A stretch of DNA of 64,000 nucleotides, taken from NCBI GenBank assembly GCA_015680685.1, contig MNCI01033474.1, positions 62,001 to 126,000 on the forward strand. Reading direction: 5' to 3'. Both the position numbers and the translations under genes were made by a program. The DNA is from Gnetum montanum (Eukaryota; Streptophyta; Gnetopsida; Gnetales; Gnetaceae). Below the pieces are notes generated by a model. The model did not search any database. It saw only the letters and a list, made by a program, of their open reading frames with translations, and was not told the DNA's origin. Below, in pieces: positions 21,458 through 34,369 of the stretch (positions are counted from its first letter, which is position 1; every line of letters starts with the position of its first letter).

Positions 21458-24400
21458 TAATGTTTAGTTAAGCGGATAATTTTGATCATTCGATGTGATG
21501 AATGAACCACATGCATGGATCTATTACTGTTAGTTGAAGAAGTTTGTGTAAATACAATGCTTTAAATTAAACATACGCTCATAATTTTATTGAGTTATGC
21601 CATTTATGAGCCCTTCATACATTTCCTCAGAATTTAGTGTTTTTTTGTCAAAATTAAAATGATTCAGTTGTCTGATTTTAGAAGCAGCTTTTTAAATAAG
21701 GGTTTATTGAAATGGTTGTAATAATTGATACTACCTAGAAAATTCTCCAAGTAAATTCATAAGCAAACAATAATTGCCATTAGTAACGAAGAAATCCTAG
21801 AAAGACACGCCTACAGATACCATGAAATACAAGTGTGCTGACTTAGGGATGGTATTACGAAAGGCCATGATGATTCGCAGTGAGTGTGGTTGAACTACAG
21901 CTTTTTTTCTTGGACAATATGTTCTCTACGATAGATAGTTAACATGGTAGAACTCAAGTAAAGGTGCCTAATTATGATTAGAATTAGTAACCTTTTGCAG
22001 AGTTAATGCTTCTTGGTACATGTTACAATGACTGATGTTTTAAAATCTTATTTATGTGGTTTTTCATAACATATGAGTTTGATACTTATATAATGAGCTC
22101 ACAAACTAAGAAAGATGTTAACCTATCATAAATTGGATATTAGAGACATTAGGACAATTCATCATCATCATCATCCTAGCTTCGTCCCAGCAAAATGGGG
22201 TTGGTTGCATGAGTTATTTTTTGCAATTCACCTCTATGAAGAACTAGATCTTTGTTTATTTGCAGTTTCTTTAAATCATCTTCAATCATTTTTTTTCCAT
22301 ATCTTCTTTGGTTCTTTTGGTAGCTTTAATGGAACAATGATGTAGCAACCTTTGTTTATAAGCCTATTGTCTGATCTTCTTTGCATGTGCATACCATCTA
22401 GGCTGCCATTCTTGTAGCTTACTTGAAATAGAAGCCACTTCAAGTCTACCTTTGATGCCTATCTTAAGTATCTTTTCTAGTAACATTCAACATCTATTGA
22501 AGCATTCACATTTTTGTGTTGTTCATGCCTCTTTTGTACAGCCTAACATTCATCACCATACAAGGCATTATGATTAATTGATATGTTCAAATTTTACTAT
22601 TTCTTGAATTTAAAGTATCTTGAAATGGACCCAGAACAAATGTATTATAAATAAAGACATTTTTTATGACACCCCTAAGGCTATCATGGGTGTGAAGTTA
22701 AGAAATGTTTTAACAATGAATGTAAATAATCATAGAAATTGTCATTTTAAATCACTAGTTTGTTTTGGAACATATACTACATCAATGTAGAAAAAGTTCA
22801 ACATTTTTCCCAAACAAGCAAAATAAGAATAATATTAATAAATCATAAATAACAAATGGAATACTATTGATTATTTTAAAGAAAATCAATTTTACTATGA
22901 TTTTTTTATTTTTCTAAAATTTATAATCATACTAGTTTTAAATATTCTTTTAGATTCATTATTAGTATATTATTTTAACGAAGTTTGTTTTGATGTAAAA
23001 CATAAAATATTTCATTAAAATAGCATGAACAAAGTAAAAGGTATTTTTGAATCCATATTTAATAGTGTTTCACAAAGATTTGTTCTTCAAAATTTTTTTT
23101 GCATTCGGGATGTTTCTTCATAAGGGGTGTTCCAAATGATTGGGGATGTAGGTGGAATGTGGAAAACGTTCATGTTGATTGGTTGGTTGTATGGTAGCAA
23201 TTTAGCTCTTTATTTTAATTAACATAGGGATGCTTAGGACATCTTAGGGAGGTATAGTTCAATTTTATATGAGATTCTTAATATTGTACCATATTTGCAT
23301 CATTTGTGAAGTTTGAGTACAACTTCAACATCTTTATTTGCTTTGTTTGACATCTTTAGCATTTGATATAAAAATTCTGTCTTACTTCATTTGTAACATT
23401 GTTTTTGTATATTAGGAATGACTGACTCAGTCATTTCTCACATCACTTTTCTTCTACATTTTATCAACTATTTGCATTAGAATAATTTTTTTTTGTTAGA
23501 AATGATGTTTGGAATTGATGTTTCAAAGAATATCTAGTGTCATTTCCTTTATTTTATAAAGGTAATGTCTTGCATCACATATCACATCATTTTTGCTCTT
23601 TTTATATGTAATATGTATTAGTGATGTTCCACGCCACTCATCATGCCATCCCTTGTGTACATTGATTTTAAGGCATTTTCTTAGCCTATCAATAGGGATC
23701 CTTGTTTCATTTTCTCATCTTTTGAAAGTTGATATCTTCAAAGCATTAGGCATTTTTAGATTACATAATTCACGTGAATTTCTTAACACACTATCCTATG
23801 TCACTTTCTAGTGTCATCAACAAGTGATGAAAACTTATAAATTCTTCAAAGTTCCTTCTCATCTCACTTGAAGTAGTTTTGAAATTTGACATTGGGCCAC
23901 CTCAGTTCAAATACCAGTAACATCACATTACTTTGAAAATACCACTTCCTGCACTTTATCAACATTATATTTTCTTATCAAGTTAGTCATCCACGATATT
24001 CCAAAGGTAACTTGACTAGTTGAAGCAATGGCTCCAAGATCTATAATTGTAGTCTTGCCTTGGCATCTGTTCATTTGTATCTCAGCTCTTTCTACCTCCT
24101 ATCATTGAGCATATTCTTTTCTACATATTTAGAAATAGGATTTACTCCTTTCATTTTTCTTTTTTTTCTTGTTTCTTTATTCTTGCTTTCAAATTATCAT
24201 TTCTGCTCAAATTGTGCTCTATTTTGTAATTCATTAGCAATAAGATAGTGGACCCTCTTTTCTTAACATTTTATCTTTCTATTCTTGTTTCACAACATTT
24301 TCTTTTCCTATTATGTGTAATAACTTATTTGCATTATATTCATTGTTTATATTATTATCATTGTTTTTAATTTTCATCACCTACACATTTTATAGTTTTG

Positions 24401-25955
24401 AGTCATGTGAATAGCTAAGTTTCTATTTGATTAGTATAGTGCAGTCTTCTTTTCGTTTCTTTAGTTATGATTTCTCGAATTAGTTGTCAAACTATTTGTG
24501 AGCATTTGTTAAGTATATCTTTTTGATAGGTGTGAGGATGACAATTCTCACTGTAACATCCTTGGCACTAGAGGGAGAACCATAACATTTTGGGCTTGTT
24601 AACTCTCTAGGTGTTTTATGTGTTGTGTGCTCTACATTTGAATATCTTCCTTGTTTTCTCATTATGTAGATTTGTTTTTTGCTATGTTATTTTGTTTTGC
24701 CATGTCTATGTTGGTTCTAACTACTAAAGACATCATGTGACTTTTATCCTTCATGTTATTTATCAACCCTTGGTTAGTCTCTCCTTATCTTTTTCTTTTC
24801 ATGCTAGACACTTAGTTAATGTTATAGGCTTTACTTTGTAAGTAACTTATGTCATTTTTTAATCTTTGAGTTTATTTCCTATTTCTTCTTGTGAATCTTA
24901 ACATGGTTTTAAATATTTCTAGATCCCTTTGCAATTCATATCTCCATTGAAATTACACAGATTTCATCAATTTAACATTTTCTTCATTAATCACTTCAAT
25001 AGTGGCATCATCAAATTCAAACATTGTCCAAAATCTAAAATTTTAAAGGCTAAAACAACTTTAAAGGAACTAGGCTTCTAGCAATAAGATGAAAAACATG
25101 CAAGTAAAAGATTTCTTATGTAAACAATGATTTGAACCATGAACTTTCCTAAGAGGAATTGAGATGTATGTCAAAACATGAAATTAAGAATGGATTGGAG
25201 CCTTTTCTTTCCAAATCTAGACAAACCAATGGAATAAGATGCTTCAAAGACCAAGGACTTGGTTTTTTTCATCATTTTTCAAGAAAAGATAGAAGAAGCC
25301 AAGTTGCAACATGAGTTTTCTATGGAATACCAAAACATTACTACTGCCAAAGGCAGTGAAAATATTCCTAATGAACCTAATGTTGAAGGTGTTAGTATCA
25401 ATAATAATGGTGATACTTCATTAAGAAAAACCTTTTCGATTCCTCAAAGAAAAATGAATCAAGTGTAATAGTAGCCTAATATAAATTTGAAGTTGATGTT
25501 CATATAAATTTTTGTAACTCTTATGTTCAGCCAATTGAATCTCTTCCTATTCAATCACTTATCCATAAGCAAATCCATCTAATCCTCAATTCCTATATAA
25601 TCTATTTCCAGAAAACAATATTAACCACAACTCTTTTTTTTTTTAAAGAAAGACCCTAGTTCTTGTTTCAACTTTCTTGGAAAGACTTTTGCAATTAGTC
25701 TTCCCCAATCAATTGTTCATCAACATTTTAGTACTTTTTCTGTTCTCCAAACTTTTTCATAGATATTTTTTTCTCCTATACTTATGGTTTTTCCTGATTT
25801 AGTTTTTCCTATTCCTTTAGTCCCTCATGTTCCTCAAAATTCATCTCTTACCTTAATCCAAGTCCTTATAAACATACTTATAATCTAACCATAGTTGCTT
25901 TTACTAATGCAAGACATAAGGACAAGCTTTAAGTGATTGAAGATTAGAGAAGAAA
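21458..25955. other. Downstream of DPH5: 4.5 kb with no supported gene
   Basis: Very AT-rich DNA. The first ~150 bp are presumably the DPH5 3' UTR; no single poly(A) signal stands out. Short frames (for example 22115-22345 with a run of five His codons) show no recognisable domain. Confidence 0.5.
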
Positions 25956-26570
25956 GGTAGTTGTGATTCATAGTGGAATTTTTTCATTTTCTATTGCAAA
26001 ACTTCTTAATGATTCTATGAATCCCATTATTTTTGCTATTGAAGTTCTTGACGAGATCTTCTTGCTAAACTTCATCAAGTACTTAGGTGAAGGGAATCTG
26101 TCCAACCATATTGTTGCCATTAGAAACAAATGTTTTCCTCTCTAATTGTTCGCATATAATCCTAGATAAATTTTCTAATTCTTTCTCTAAGAAAGCTCTA
26201 GAGTGGTATAAATCATTATCAAATTCTTCGATCACAAATTTGAACACCTCTTTACAATTTTTGTGAAGAAATTTAAATATAACATCTTAATGGACAGTAC
26301 CCTTAATAAGTTCATTCCTTAATGAATGATAAGTATAATTGAATTTGTTCATTTAACTAATGAACATCTTTTAGATGCATTTGAGTCTATTGTTAATAAC
26401 TATATATGAGGCAATATGATCTATCTAAGGGTTTATTTTTTGTTGCAATCAAATGTATTAAAGAAGATACTATTCAAAGGAATGGTTTTGAATGGAAGAA
26501 ATTTATAAACAAGGCTACCAAAGTAGTGGACAAAATGAAAAATGACAACTCTACCTTAAACGTAGATAGT
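25955..26570 (+). pseudogene. Ty3/gypsy gag remnant (copy 1)
   Basis: Broken plus-strand frames read YLGEGNLSNHIVAIRNKC, resembling the gag phrase Y.G.GDP..H...F, then SKKALEWYKSLSNSSI, resembling the gag core motif L...A..WY..L....I. Stops and shifts occur throughout, and no LTRs are recognised. The same motif order occurs at 53.3-53.9 kb. Confidence 0.6.
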
Positions 26571-26884
26571 ATTTACTTTATTTCGTTATCCTTAGATGAC
26601 TATAGTTGTTGTCACTCTTCCATAACTTTATCTATCAATCTCTAAAGTTTCAACCTCTACTTCTACTGGTAATTAGTTAATATAATCTAATCCTAGTATA
26701 GCTAAAACTAGTAATCAATAGCAAAGAAGGCCATCAAAGGATAGGTCAAAATGCCATAAATTTTTCATGAATCATTATTTGTTGTACAATATGCTTATGA
26801 AAAAAAGGCATAATCACTCCAAAAAAGGTTCGTCAACAAGTTAGAATAAGATTTAATCATATTTAGACTATTGCTATGGATCCA

Positions 26885-27000
26885 TTTTAACAATGAGGTG
26901 CTACCTTTTTGGTATGAGTTTTAGTTTGGTAATTCTAGTTTAGAGGTGTAACGTCACTGTTTTAAGTTACAGGTTAGAGAGCATTACATTTAGTATAGAA
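26885..27000 (+). repeat. Possible SINE family 1 relic
   Basis: CAATGAGGTGCTAC...GGTATGAGTTTTAGTTTGGTAA resembles the family 1 head (AATGAGGTGTTAGCCTAGTGG), but the body is poorly conserved. Confidence 0.3.
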
Positions 27001-28280
27001 CCCTAATGAATGAATGATTATGGCAAGAGAAATTGGAAATAAAAATGAACTAATGTAGTGATAAGAAAGAAAAATAAGGTGAAACCATGACTAAAAGGAA
27101 AGGGAAGAAGTTAATGGAAGAAGAATATAAAGTATAAATAAATATTGTAGATATATAAAAGCAGACTAAAAGCTAATGTTAAACTACAAATAGTTAATAG
27201 CATATAAATTTGAGAATTAAAACATAACCAAGGATATCTAGTTGTATTAATATATGCTTAACAATACATAAAAATGATCCATGATCCAAAACATAATGTA
27301 TGAAAAGGAATAACTAATACATGTTCATAAAATATCATAAAATGCCAAAGAGATAATAGAATAAAATTGAAAAATAAACACACATAAAATCTAAAAATCA
27401 ACAGCTAACATTGAGACATCTCCTTGCTTCACCTAGCCCTAATGACTTGAAAATACAAGAAGGGGTTAGTATAAATTGAGTAGAAAATCTTGACACTTGC
27501 TCTAGTTAATTTGAAGGTAAGTCTCATGGTGGCTAGATGAAGACATGCTGGCCTATAACACATGTCAATAAGCACAAATAATCCAACATCATAGATCACA
27601 CATAGATTAGAGCATCAAATGAAAATCTAACCAAACTGAATCATCGACTCAAATTGATCAACCTATAAACAAGGAGGCTAGCATACACCACTCTTAGTTT
27701 CAAATGTGTGAATTATTGTCATGAGTACTTCCAAACCAAATTCGAAATCAAATGCTGGACCAAATGATAAACTATCATGTGCATAGATTTTATGTATTAG
27801 TCTTAAACCAAACTACAAGTGCTAGAGGCACGACCTAGCACTTACCTTTCACATATTGGAGGCATGAAACAAAGGGCCAATGACCCATGGATTATCTTCT
27901 CTTGTAGGATGGGGTCTATAGCAAGAGTCACATTCATGAATTTTAGTAAGGGTTAAATATCAATCATATCTAAGGAGCCCATCTTCAATGGTTACATAAT
28001 TCAATGCTAGTTCCTGAAAAACAACAAACATTTTTGAGCATCCAAACAAGCACAACCAAATGTTGAGGGTGCAAAGACACAACAAAGAAGCCAAAGAATC
28101 CTAACAAGCTAAAGCTCCAACAAATACTAACAATCAACTCCAAAGTCAAATTCAATACCTAACATGATCCTAACTTATTGAATTGTATCAAACAAATTCT
28201 AAATGAATTAGAATGTGCTAAACTATGTTTCAATGATGAAGTAAAAATTGAAATGGATGAGACCTAAGACCATGAAATCA
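27001..28280. other. AT-rich intergenic DNA, nothing recognised
   Basis: No coding motif or repeat that I can support. Confidence 0.5.
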
Positions 28281-28745
28281 CCATGACCCAACCAAGATAT
28301 TACCCTAACTCGTGGTGGTTTGCTCAAAAAAATCATTGGTAGAAACTACAACAAAAATGACTCAACTACAACCTGACCATGATTTTATGACAATTCGTGA
28401 AGGCTAATCATGACTTGACCATGATCTAACCATGACTCATGATTAACTTGAAACCATCCAAAATAGCTTAAAATGACAAGAATAGCAAAAATAGACTTGA
28501 CTATGACTCATCATGATCCATGGTGACTGACCACAACTTGATCACAACTTGTGGAATTGCAAGTTTTAAGAAACAGAGAGTGAAAATTACAAAAGAAGAT
28601 AAAATGATTGACTATGACCTTACCATAACTCATGGTGATTGACCACAATTGGTGATCAACATTAATAGTTTTATCATAACTTATCATAGACTTGTGGTTT
28701 GGCACAAAGCTTGAGGAAAAGAGAAAATAGCTCAAAATGACTTTC
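28280..28745. repeat. Interspersed TGACCATGACTCATGG-like repeats
   Basis: Variants of ACCATGACTCATG, GACTATGACCTTACCATAACTC, TGGTGACTGACCACAACTTG and TGGTGATTGACCACAATTGG recur irregularly, with pieces such as TAGCTTAAAATGAC and AGCTCAAAATGAC. Looks like a decayed tandem array. Confidence 0.5.
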
Positions 28746-29799
28746 AAATAATTAGTAAATGATAAGGGACATTGAGGACATCATAGCTCGTAATCAGACC
28801 TTCAAACTAAGAAAGAAGTGAGAACAAAAATGATGGTCTAAAAAAGAGTATAAACCCTAGTTGAAATGGTAAAAAAATCTTAAAATAATAAGGACTTTGA
28901 GTTTAGTGAAATATGAAACCCAATTGGATCTATGATAAGATGAACATAATGACATAAGAATTTGAGACTAATGCATAATACCCAAGCCTAAATAGTTTCT
29001 TAAACTCTTATCAAATCCTCATTTCTCAAAACTCATAAAAATGGTAAAATTACATTAGAAACAAATAAGAAAATTAAGCATAAAAATTAGATGATTCTAT
29101 ATGTTCAAAGTAACACCTAACCCCAATTATAATTGTATAGAAATCTAAAAGGAATTAAGCAAAATCCAACCATGTGGATAATGCACAAAACTTGAGAACC
29201 AAAACAAACATGAGAAAATGTCAAGATAACTCACCCAAAAAATGGAAGTACAATCCATGAAGTAGCACATGAATACAACTAAGCATTTTTGGTTGACCAA
29301 ACATATGAACAAAAAAAGCTCCACATTCTGCCATAAGCCTTTAGTTTGATAGCACTTCCATGTTCAAGAAATGGATGCCAAAGTACTTGGAATAATAAAA
29401 TATGGGGGTTTTAATGGAAAGCTACCATAAAATAAAATGTAGCAATCTTAACACTATTTATAAAAATAAAATTAAAGATAAAGAAAACTACTACAAAGCC
29501 TCTCATACTTAAGTAAACTTCCCATAAAAGCCAAGAAGCTATACTCAAAACACTTTAATTAGAAACAATACATACCACTTTAATTTAATTAATAAAATGT
29601 CATGCTTATACCAAAACTTGCTCATGTCATCACATGCCTCACATGTCCATAGCATAGCCTCTATGAAAGACTGCCAAACTCATATACAAGATAGTGTACC
29701 CTAGTTGAAAATATAATTAAAATACATAAAAATAACTATAAATTAGCATAATAATATAATGCTGAAAATTCATATTGACTAATAAGAATAAGTAAAATC
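28746..29799. other. AT-rich flank of element A, nothing recognised
   Basis: Intergenic DNA up to the target duplication at 29800-29804; no gene supported. Confidence 0.5.
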
Positions 29800-29804
29800 A
29801 TAGC
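29800..29804. repeat. Target-site duplication ATAGC, left
   Basis: Matches 42962-42966 exactly, on the other side of element A. Confidence 0.85.
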
Positions 29805-29824
29805 TAATGAATTGTTGTTGTGTT

Positions 29825-29920
29825 GCATTGATGGGCCCCCATTGATGTGGCCTCGTTGATGGGGCCCCATCGATGTGGCCCCATCTACATGGTGTTGCCC
29901 TATCAATAGGGCCACATCGA
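29825..29920. repeat. GATG-GGCC minisatellite in U3
   Basis: Four to six degenerate units such as CATTGATGGGCCCC, CATTGATGTGGCC, GTTGATGGGGCCCC and CATCGATGTGGCCCC occur just upstream of the TATA box. Related units are in the element B LTR (58170-58262) and inside both elements (38.54-38.61 and 62.07-62.14 kb). Confidence 0.75.
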
Positions 29921-29974
29921 CGTAGCATTTGCTATGTCTATGGAGCTCCATCGACATAGCTGTAGAATAAAATC

Positions 29975-29982
29975 TATAAATA
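29975..29982 (+). promoter_or_regulatory. TATA box of element A 5' LTR
   Basis: TATAAATA; conserved at 42178-42185 in the 3' LTR and, on the minus strand as TATAAATA, at 58150-58157 in element B. Confidence 0.7.
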
Positions 29983-30743
29983 CATGCTCACCAACCATGT
30001 TTATAGAATTTCTTGTCATAGTTGTAGCAGAGCTCTTGTAGTTTTGTCATTTGAGAGTTAGAATAGTTCTCTGAGTGCCTGCAATAGGAGTTAGAAAGTG
30101 TACGAATCTTTATTCGAGCATTGTCATACCTAAGCACACTAGCGTGAATGGCAATAAAGATGAGCCTTTTGATCAAACCTTGAAGCACTTAGAATAGATT
30201 AATGATTCATTTATGCATTTATTATTTTCATTAATTATGCAATTAATTAAGCTAAATTATATTTCAAGTGATTAGTTAATTAATTAAGTACGACCGCTTC
30301 GAGTGTAAACATGTATTCACTTGGTAATCCCAGCACTGTTATTGCTTGGTTTGCCTAGTAGCATAGCACTTGGTGATCCAAATAGTGAATATGTGGGTTC
30401 AGGACGTGTATGGAAAGTAGGACTGGATGCTTATGTTAGGACTAATTAGAGATTAGTTAATTAGTTAAGTTAAATTAGTTATTAAATTACTTCATTTATG
30501 TATTTCAAGCACTAGGAACATGAAACATAAAATAATAAAAATCAGATGCCTTGATTACACTTAACCATACCTTTGTACATCACAAGTGTAATTGGGAAGA
30601 CAATGAATCACTATTAGGGTAAAGTTCACTTCCTAGGAGACTAGTGTATCATAAGACATAGAGTCCGCGGAATTCAATTGGATCATACATGAATGCTTTG
30701 TGATTTGTATGGTTGGGCATAGGGGTACCTCGACCACTTATCA

Positions 30744-30763
30744 TTGGTGCCATTGGTAGGGAC
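30744..30763 (+). other. Element A primer binding site (tRNA-Asp type)
   Basis: TTGGTGCCATTGGTAGGGAC directly follows the LTR. It differs at about five positions from TGGCGCCGTTGCCGGGGA, the tRNA-Asp site used by Athila/Tat-type elements. Degenerate but correctly placed. Confidence 0.7.
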
Positions 30764-31019
30764 TTTTTTTTTTAAAACATGCACTATCTAGGTTTAGTGA
30801 TATCATTAACATTGTTGGATGAACCCTAAGGTCAAAATCATTCTTACAATAAATATAATCACATAAGCACATTCATAGTTTATTTGTATTGCAAAATGTC
30901 TTCTTCTCATAGGCATAATGATACTAAATTGCCAATCTATTAAGAATGCAAGGTGGTATATACTCATCCAGATGAGTATGTGCATGACTTTACATTCATC
31001 CTGCATCAAAATGAACAAC

Positions 31020-32690
31020 TATGATGGTGAGATATGGAATGCAACATTGTAATGCCCCTTGATTAATCTGTGCCTGTGATGCTACTTCAAACTCTTAGGA
31101 TGTTGGACATCCAAGATCTTCAAGAGGAGTATGTTGTGCATGATTATGACTATCGGGACTACTGTTCCATTGAAACACAATGCAGGAGAGATCAACACCA
31201 TGAGAAGTACCATGAGTTTATGAAGGGAAAATAGTTCACCAATCCCTTGTTCCCGCTTAACCTAAATGATAATGAGGACCCTCCCTTTGGGGGTTCTCAA
31301 CGAAGATTCTCCATCTCTTGTTATTGGTGATGGGGGTATGGCCTTGAATCTACGGTCCACTATCAACAATCCAAGTTCAGGTAAAGATGGCAGTTAAGGA
31401 AGGGACTTGGACAAGCATCAAGAGGATAAGAAAACTAACAAACGTGGTTGTGATAATCGAAGAGGAGTTGGTAGACACCATGGTGGTGGTAGTAATCCTT
31501 CCTATTCACCCTCTTCACTTGCATCTTTTTATTTTTCTTTTATTTTTAACAAATGTCACAGAAAGAACAACCATGATGGAGGTGAATAGTAGGAAAATAA
31601 TGATGATTGCCAAGCCCATCATGAACAAAGGGGTAGTAGAGGACATCATCGAAATAATGATGATGATAAGCCTTTGCTGGTAACTCAAAGCTTGTTAAAT
31701 ATTGTAGAGGCCATAAAAATTCCAACCATGCATGTGAAAGATAGTTAGATGAGACAACTTGATATGAACAATATTACTAGATTTGAGGGAGGACATAATT
31801 GTAATCCAAAAACACATCTTTAAGCTTTTTATGATGCATGTGCCTTACAAAATATTGAAAATGATTGGTAGAAAATAAAGCTATTTCCCAGGACACTCAT
31901 CAAGGAAGAAAAAACTTGGTACCAATCCTTGGAGCCAGAATCCATCCACAGGTGGAGTACAATGCTAGAGCTATTTAATGATAAGTATTAGATGTACTTT
32001 AGAGTGTCTAATCTAAGAATGTAGATCTAAGGATGGAAGAAAGGAAATCATGAACCCTTGGACGTTGCCATGGGTAGATACAATTCCCTCATACATTGAT
32101 GCCCTAGCCATGGTTATTCTCAGTAGGAACAACTTCGTCATATCATAGATGGACTTAGAGATCATAAATGAGGAGAACTCTTGGGGTCTATGCCCAAGGG
32201 AGACTATATGAACTTAGAGCCCATCAAATCCAAAGGCTAATTAAGTAGGTAGCAAAAGAATTAGGAGAGTTGAGAAAACATGAAAGTGCAGAGGAATACA
32301 ATAGGGATCCTTCCATCAGAAAAAGGAAAGTCTGATTTGTGATGTGAGGAGGAATGACCACTTGATAAGGTGGTAAACAAAAAGACCTTAACGATCCAAA
32401 AATATAGGTACGAAATTTCAGCTAAGGTGGATAAAATGTGGGATTCATTGGATGAAAAATTTCAAACTACTCTAAAAATCACCAAAGAATCATGAGAGTA
32501 GAGTAGCAATTGTAACTATAAGAGGCAGAAAGAAGCTAAATGTGCCTACCAAAAGGGTAAGGGAAAGATTGCTGTAGTAGATGAAGTTGTGGAAATTGAA
32601 TCAGATGATGATGGTGGATGTGACATTTGCCAATACGAACATCCTAATGAATGTTTCCCCATTATGTCAACTTATAGGAGTCTAGGGTGT
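31020..32690 (+). pseudogene. Element A gag (degraded)
   Basis: Broken plus-strand frames. 31407-31590 is His/Asn/Arg-rich (RRGVGRHHGGGSNPSYSPS). Around 31900-31970 comes the gag core phrase KTWYQSLEPESIHRW, the usual A..WY.SL.P.SI..W pattern. Near 32615-32660 there is a Cys-rich phrase, CDICQYEHPNECFP, in zinc-finger position. Many in-frame stops. Its role would have been the particle protein. Confidence 0.65.
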
Positions 32691-33410
32691 ATGATCTGAA
32701 TCCATGACTAACCAAAAGGCAAACACCCAGAAGATTACCTTATCTGTAAGGTAATTCCAGGTAGTTCCATTAGCAACAACAATATTATCCAAGTGGAACT
32801 CTACTACAACCGTATGAACAATATCAATAGTGGCATTAACCACAGTTGTGGGGGATGCCACCACCAAGGCAGTAGTACCTTTACAAGCATCTAGATCCAT
32901 ATGGGTATTATGTTTAGCAACCCCTATCTCCATGTGACTCTTCTAGTCATGTTTCTTCTTTCCAACATCACTACCACCCTCTTGAATACTATAGAGCTTA
33001 TTCTCCACATTTTAGAAGGGATGCCACATTTGATCCTTATCCTCCTCTTGTTTCTACACCTATTCCTCCATCCTCAACATAGCTACCACCTTCTCCATCT
33101 ATGCAGGGTGAACTTCCAACCTAGCCATAGCAATGCAATGCTACTAGGGCCATCAATCTACAACTAGTTCATCAATCGAGGGGTTTGAAACCTCATGCTT
33201 GCAAAAGACCATTCTTCTGATCCAACGGCCTTACTAAGACCTCACCGACTCAGGCAGCTAATCATCCTACTCTTAACTCATCCTTTGCAAACCATTCCAT
33301 CAAGTCCTCTTTAAAGAAAATGCCAATCAAAATCCATACTGTTATGCTCACTCATGTTGTATCTGATTGGATTTGGACTGGCAACCTTCTATAGAAATTA
33401 GTCGATCTTG
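32691..33410 (+). other. Element A gag-protease linker, degraded
   Basis: Low-complexity Pro/Ser/His-rich reading in several frames (for example 32901-33167). No domain recognised. Confidence 0.4.
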
Positions 33411-33419
33411 GAAGTCCTA

Positions 33420-33850
33420 TTATCTATTTGTAGATTTCTGGCAATGAACCATGTAGAGCTCTTCTTGATTTAGGTTTCGATGTGAACTTGATTTCTCATG
33501 AGATGTGTACTACTGGGAACTTGTTGCCTTTCAAGAAGAGAAATAATATATTGGAAATGTCAAACTAGTCCATCGCTATTCCATTGGAATTGGTCAAAGA
33601 CATTGTGACCATTGTCTATGGATGGTCTTATCCTACCAATTTCCTAGTAATCAAGGTTGAGAACTATAAGGAGGACTTCCCAATCATTATGGAAAGGGCA
33701 TGGCTAAGCACTGTTGATGCTAGAATGGTCCTCAAAGATATTTCCTTGGAGATATCTAAAGAAATGCATTTGAGAAGATTAAGAAGAGATGAGTTCCATG
33801 CATCGTGTACAATGATACAGGGTGCAATTGCATGCAAAAATTCTAGCCCA
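33420..33850 (+). pseudogene. Element A aspartic protease (degraded)
   Basis: Frame reads EPCRALLDLGFDVNLIS, where DLGFD stands in place of the catalytic D-T/S-G-A, followed by MELVKDIVTIVYGW. The C-terminal phrase FPIIMERAWLSTVDARM corresponds to LGRPWL..A.A.I of plant gypsy proteases. A stop lies between the two parts (TAG at 33568). It would have cut the Gag-Pol polyprotein; the altered active site and stop make it dead. Confidence 0.75.
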
Positions 33851-34369
33851 TGAAACAAGCATATATTTCTGCATGTAAGTAGTGTGCACATGAGGTACAT
33901 ATTCAAAGGTATTTGTATGTAGTAGCCACAAAAAAGAGGGCACTTAGTGGCTAACTACTGATTCTAATAGTAGCACAATATGCATGGAACCTACTGAGAG
34001 CCTCACATGCACCTACGTCATAGGCATGGATGAACTAGAACAAGTTCATCACCAACTCTTTGATGATGAAAATGCTAATACTAATTGGGGAGAGTTGGAG
34101 ATTCATGATAATTTCAAATAAGAACCCCTAGAGTTAAAAACCCTACTTGGCCTAGAATATGCATTCTTAAAAAATGGCAAGCTGATCATACTCAATGCTA
34201 AAATTGCTCCTGAGTAGAAAAAAAAACTATTGAAAGTGGTTAACAAATGACCAATAACCTTTGCTCAGTCATATCTTGAACTCATTAAATTGATCCATGG
34301 ATATGGTAGCATTGCATTTACACTGATCTATCCATGAATCCAAGGAGGTAACCATAACGATAGTTCAAT

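Larger units (their letters stand above)
29805..30743 (+). repeat. Element A 5' LTR
   Basis: Begins TAATGA (TG mutated to TA; element B has TGATGAG at this point) and ends CTTATCA. U3 contains repeats of the type GATGTGGCCCCAT (29825-29920). A TATA box, TATAAATA, lies at 29975-29982. The downstream part contains repeated TTAGTTAATTAATTAAG-like runs. It is 939 bp long. Confidence 0.9.

Noticed and set aside
22115-22345. Frame with a run of five histidines
   Set aside because: Simple CAT repeat in AT-rich DNA; no other protein-like feature.
29800-29960. Host CpG-island-like promoter for a gene
   Set aside because: The GC-rich block is the minisatellite of the LTR U3, with the LTR TATA box following.
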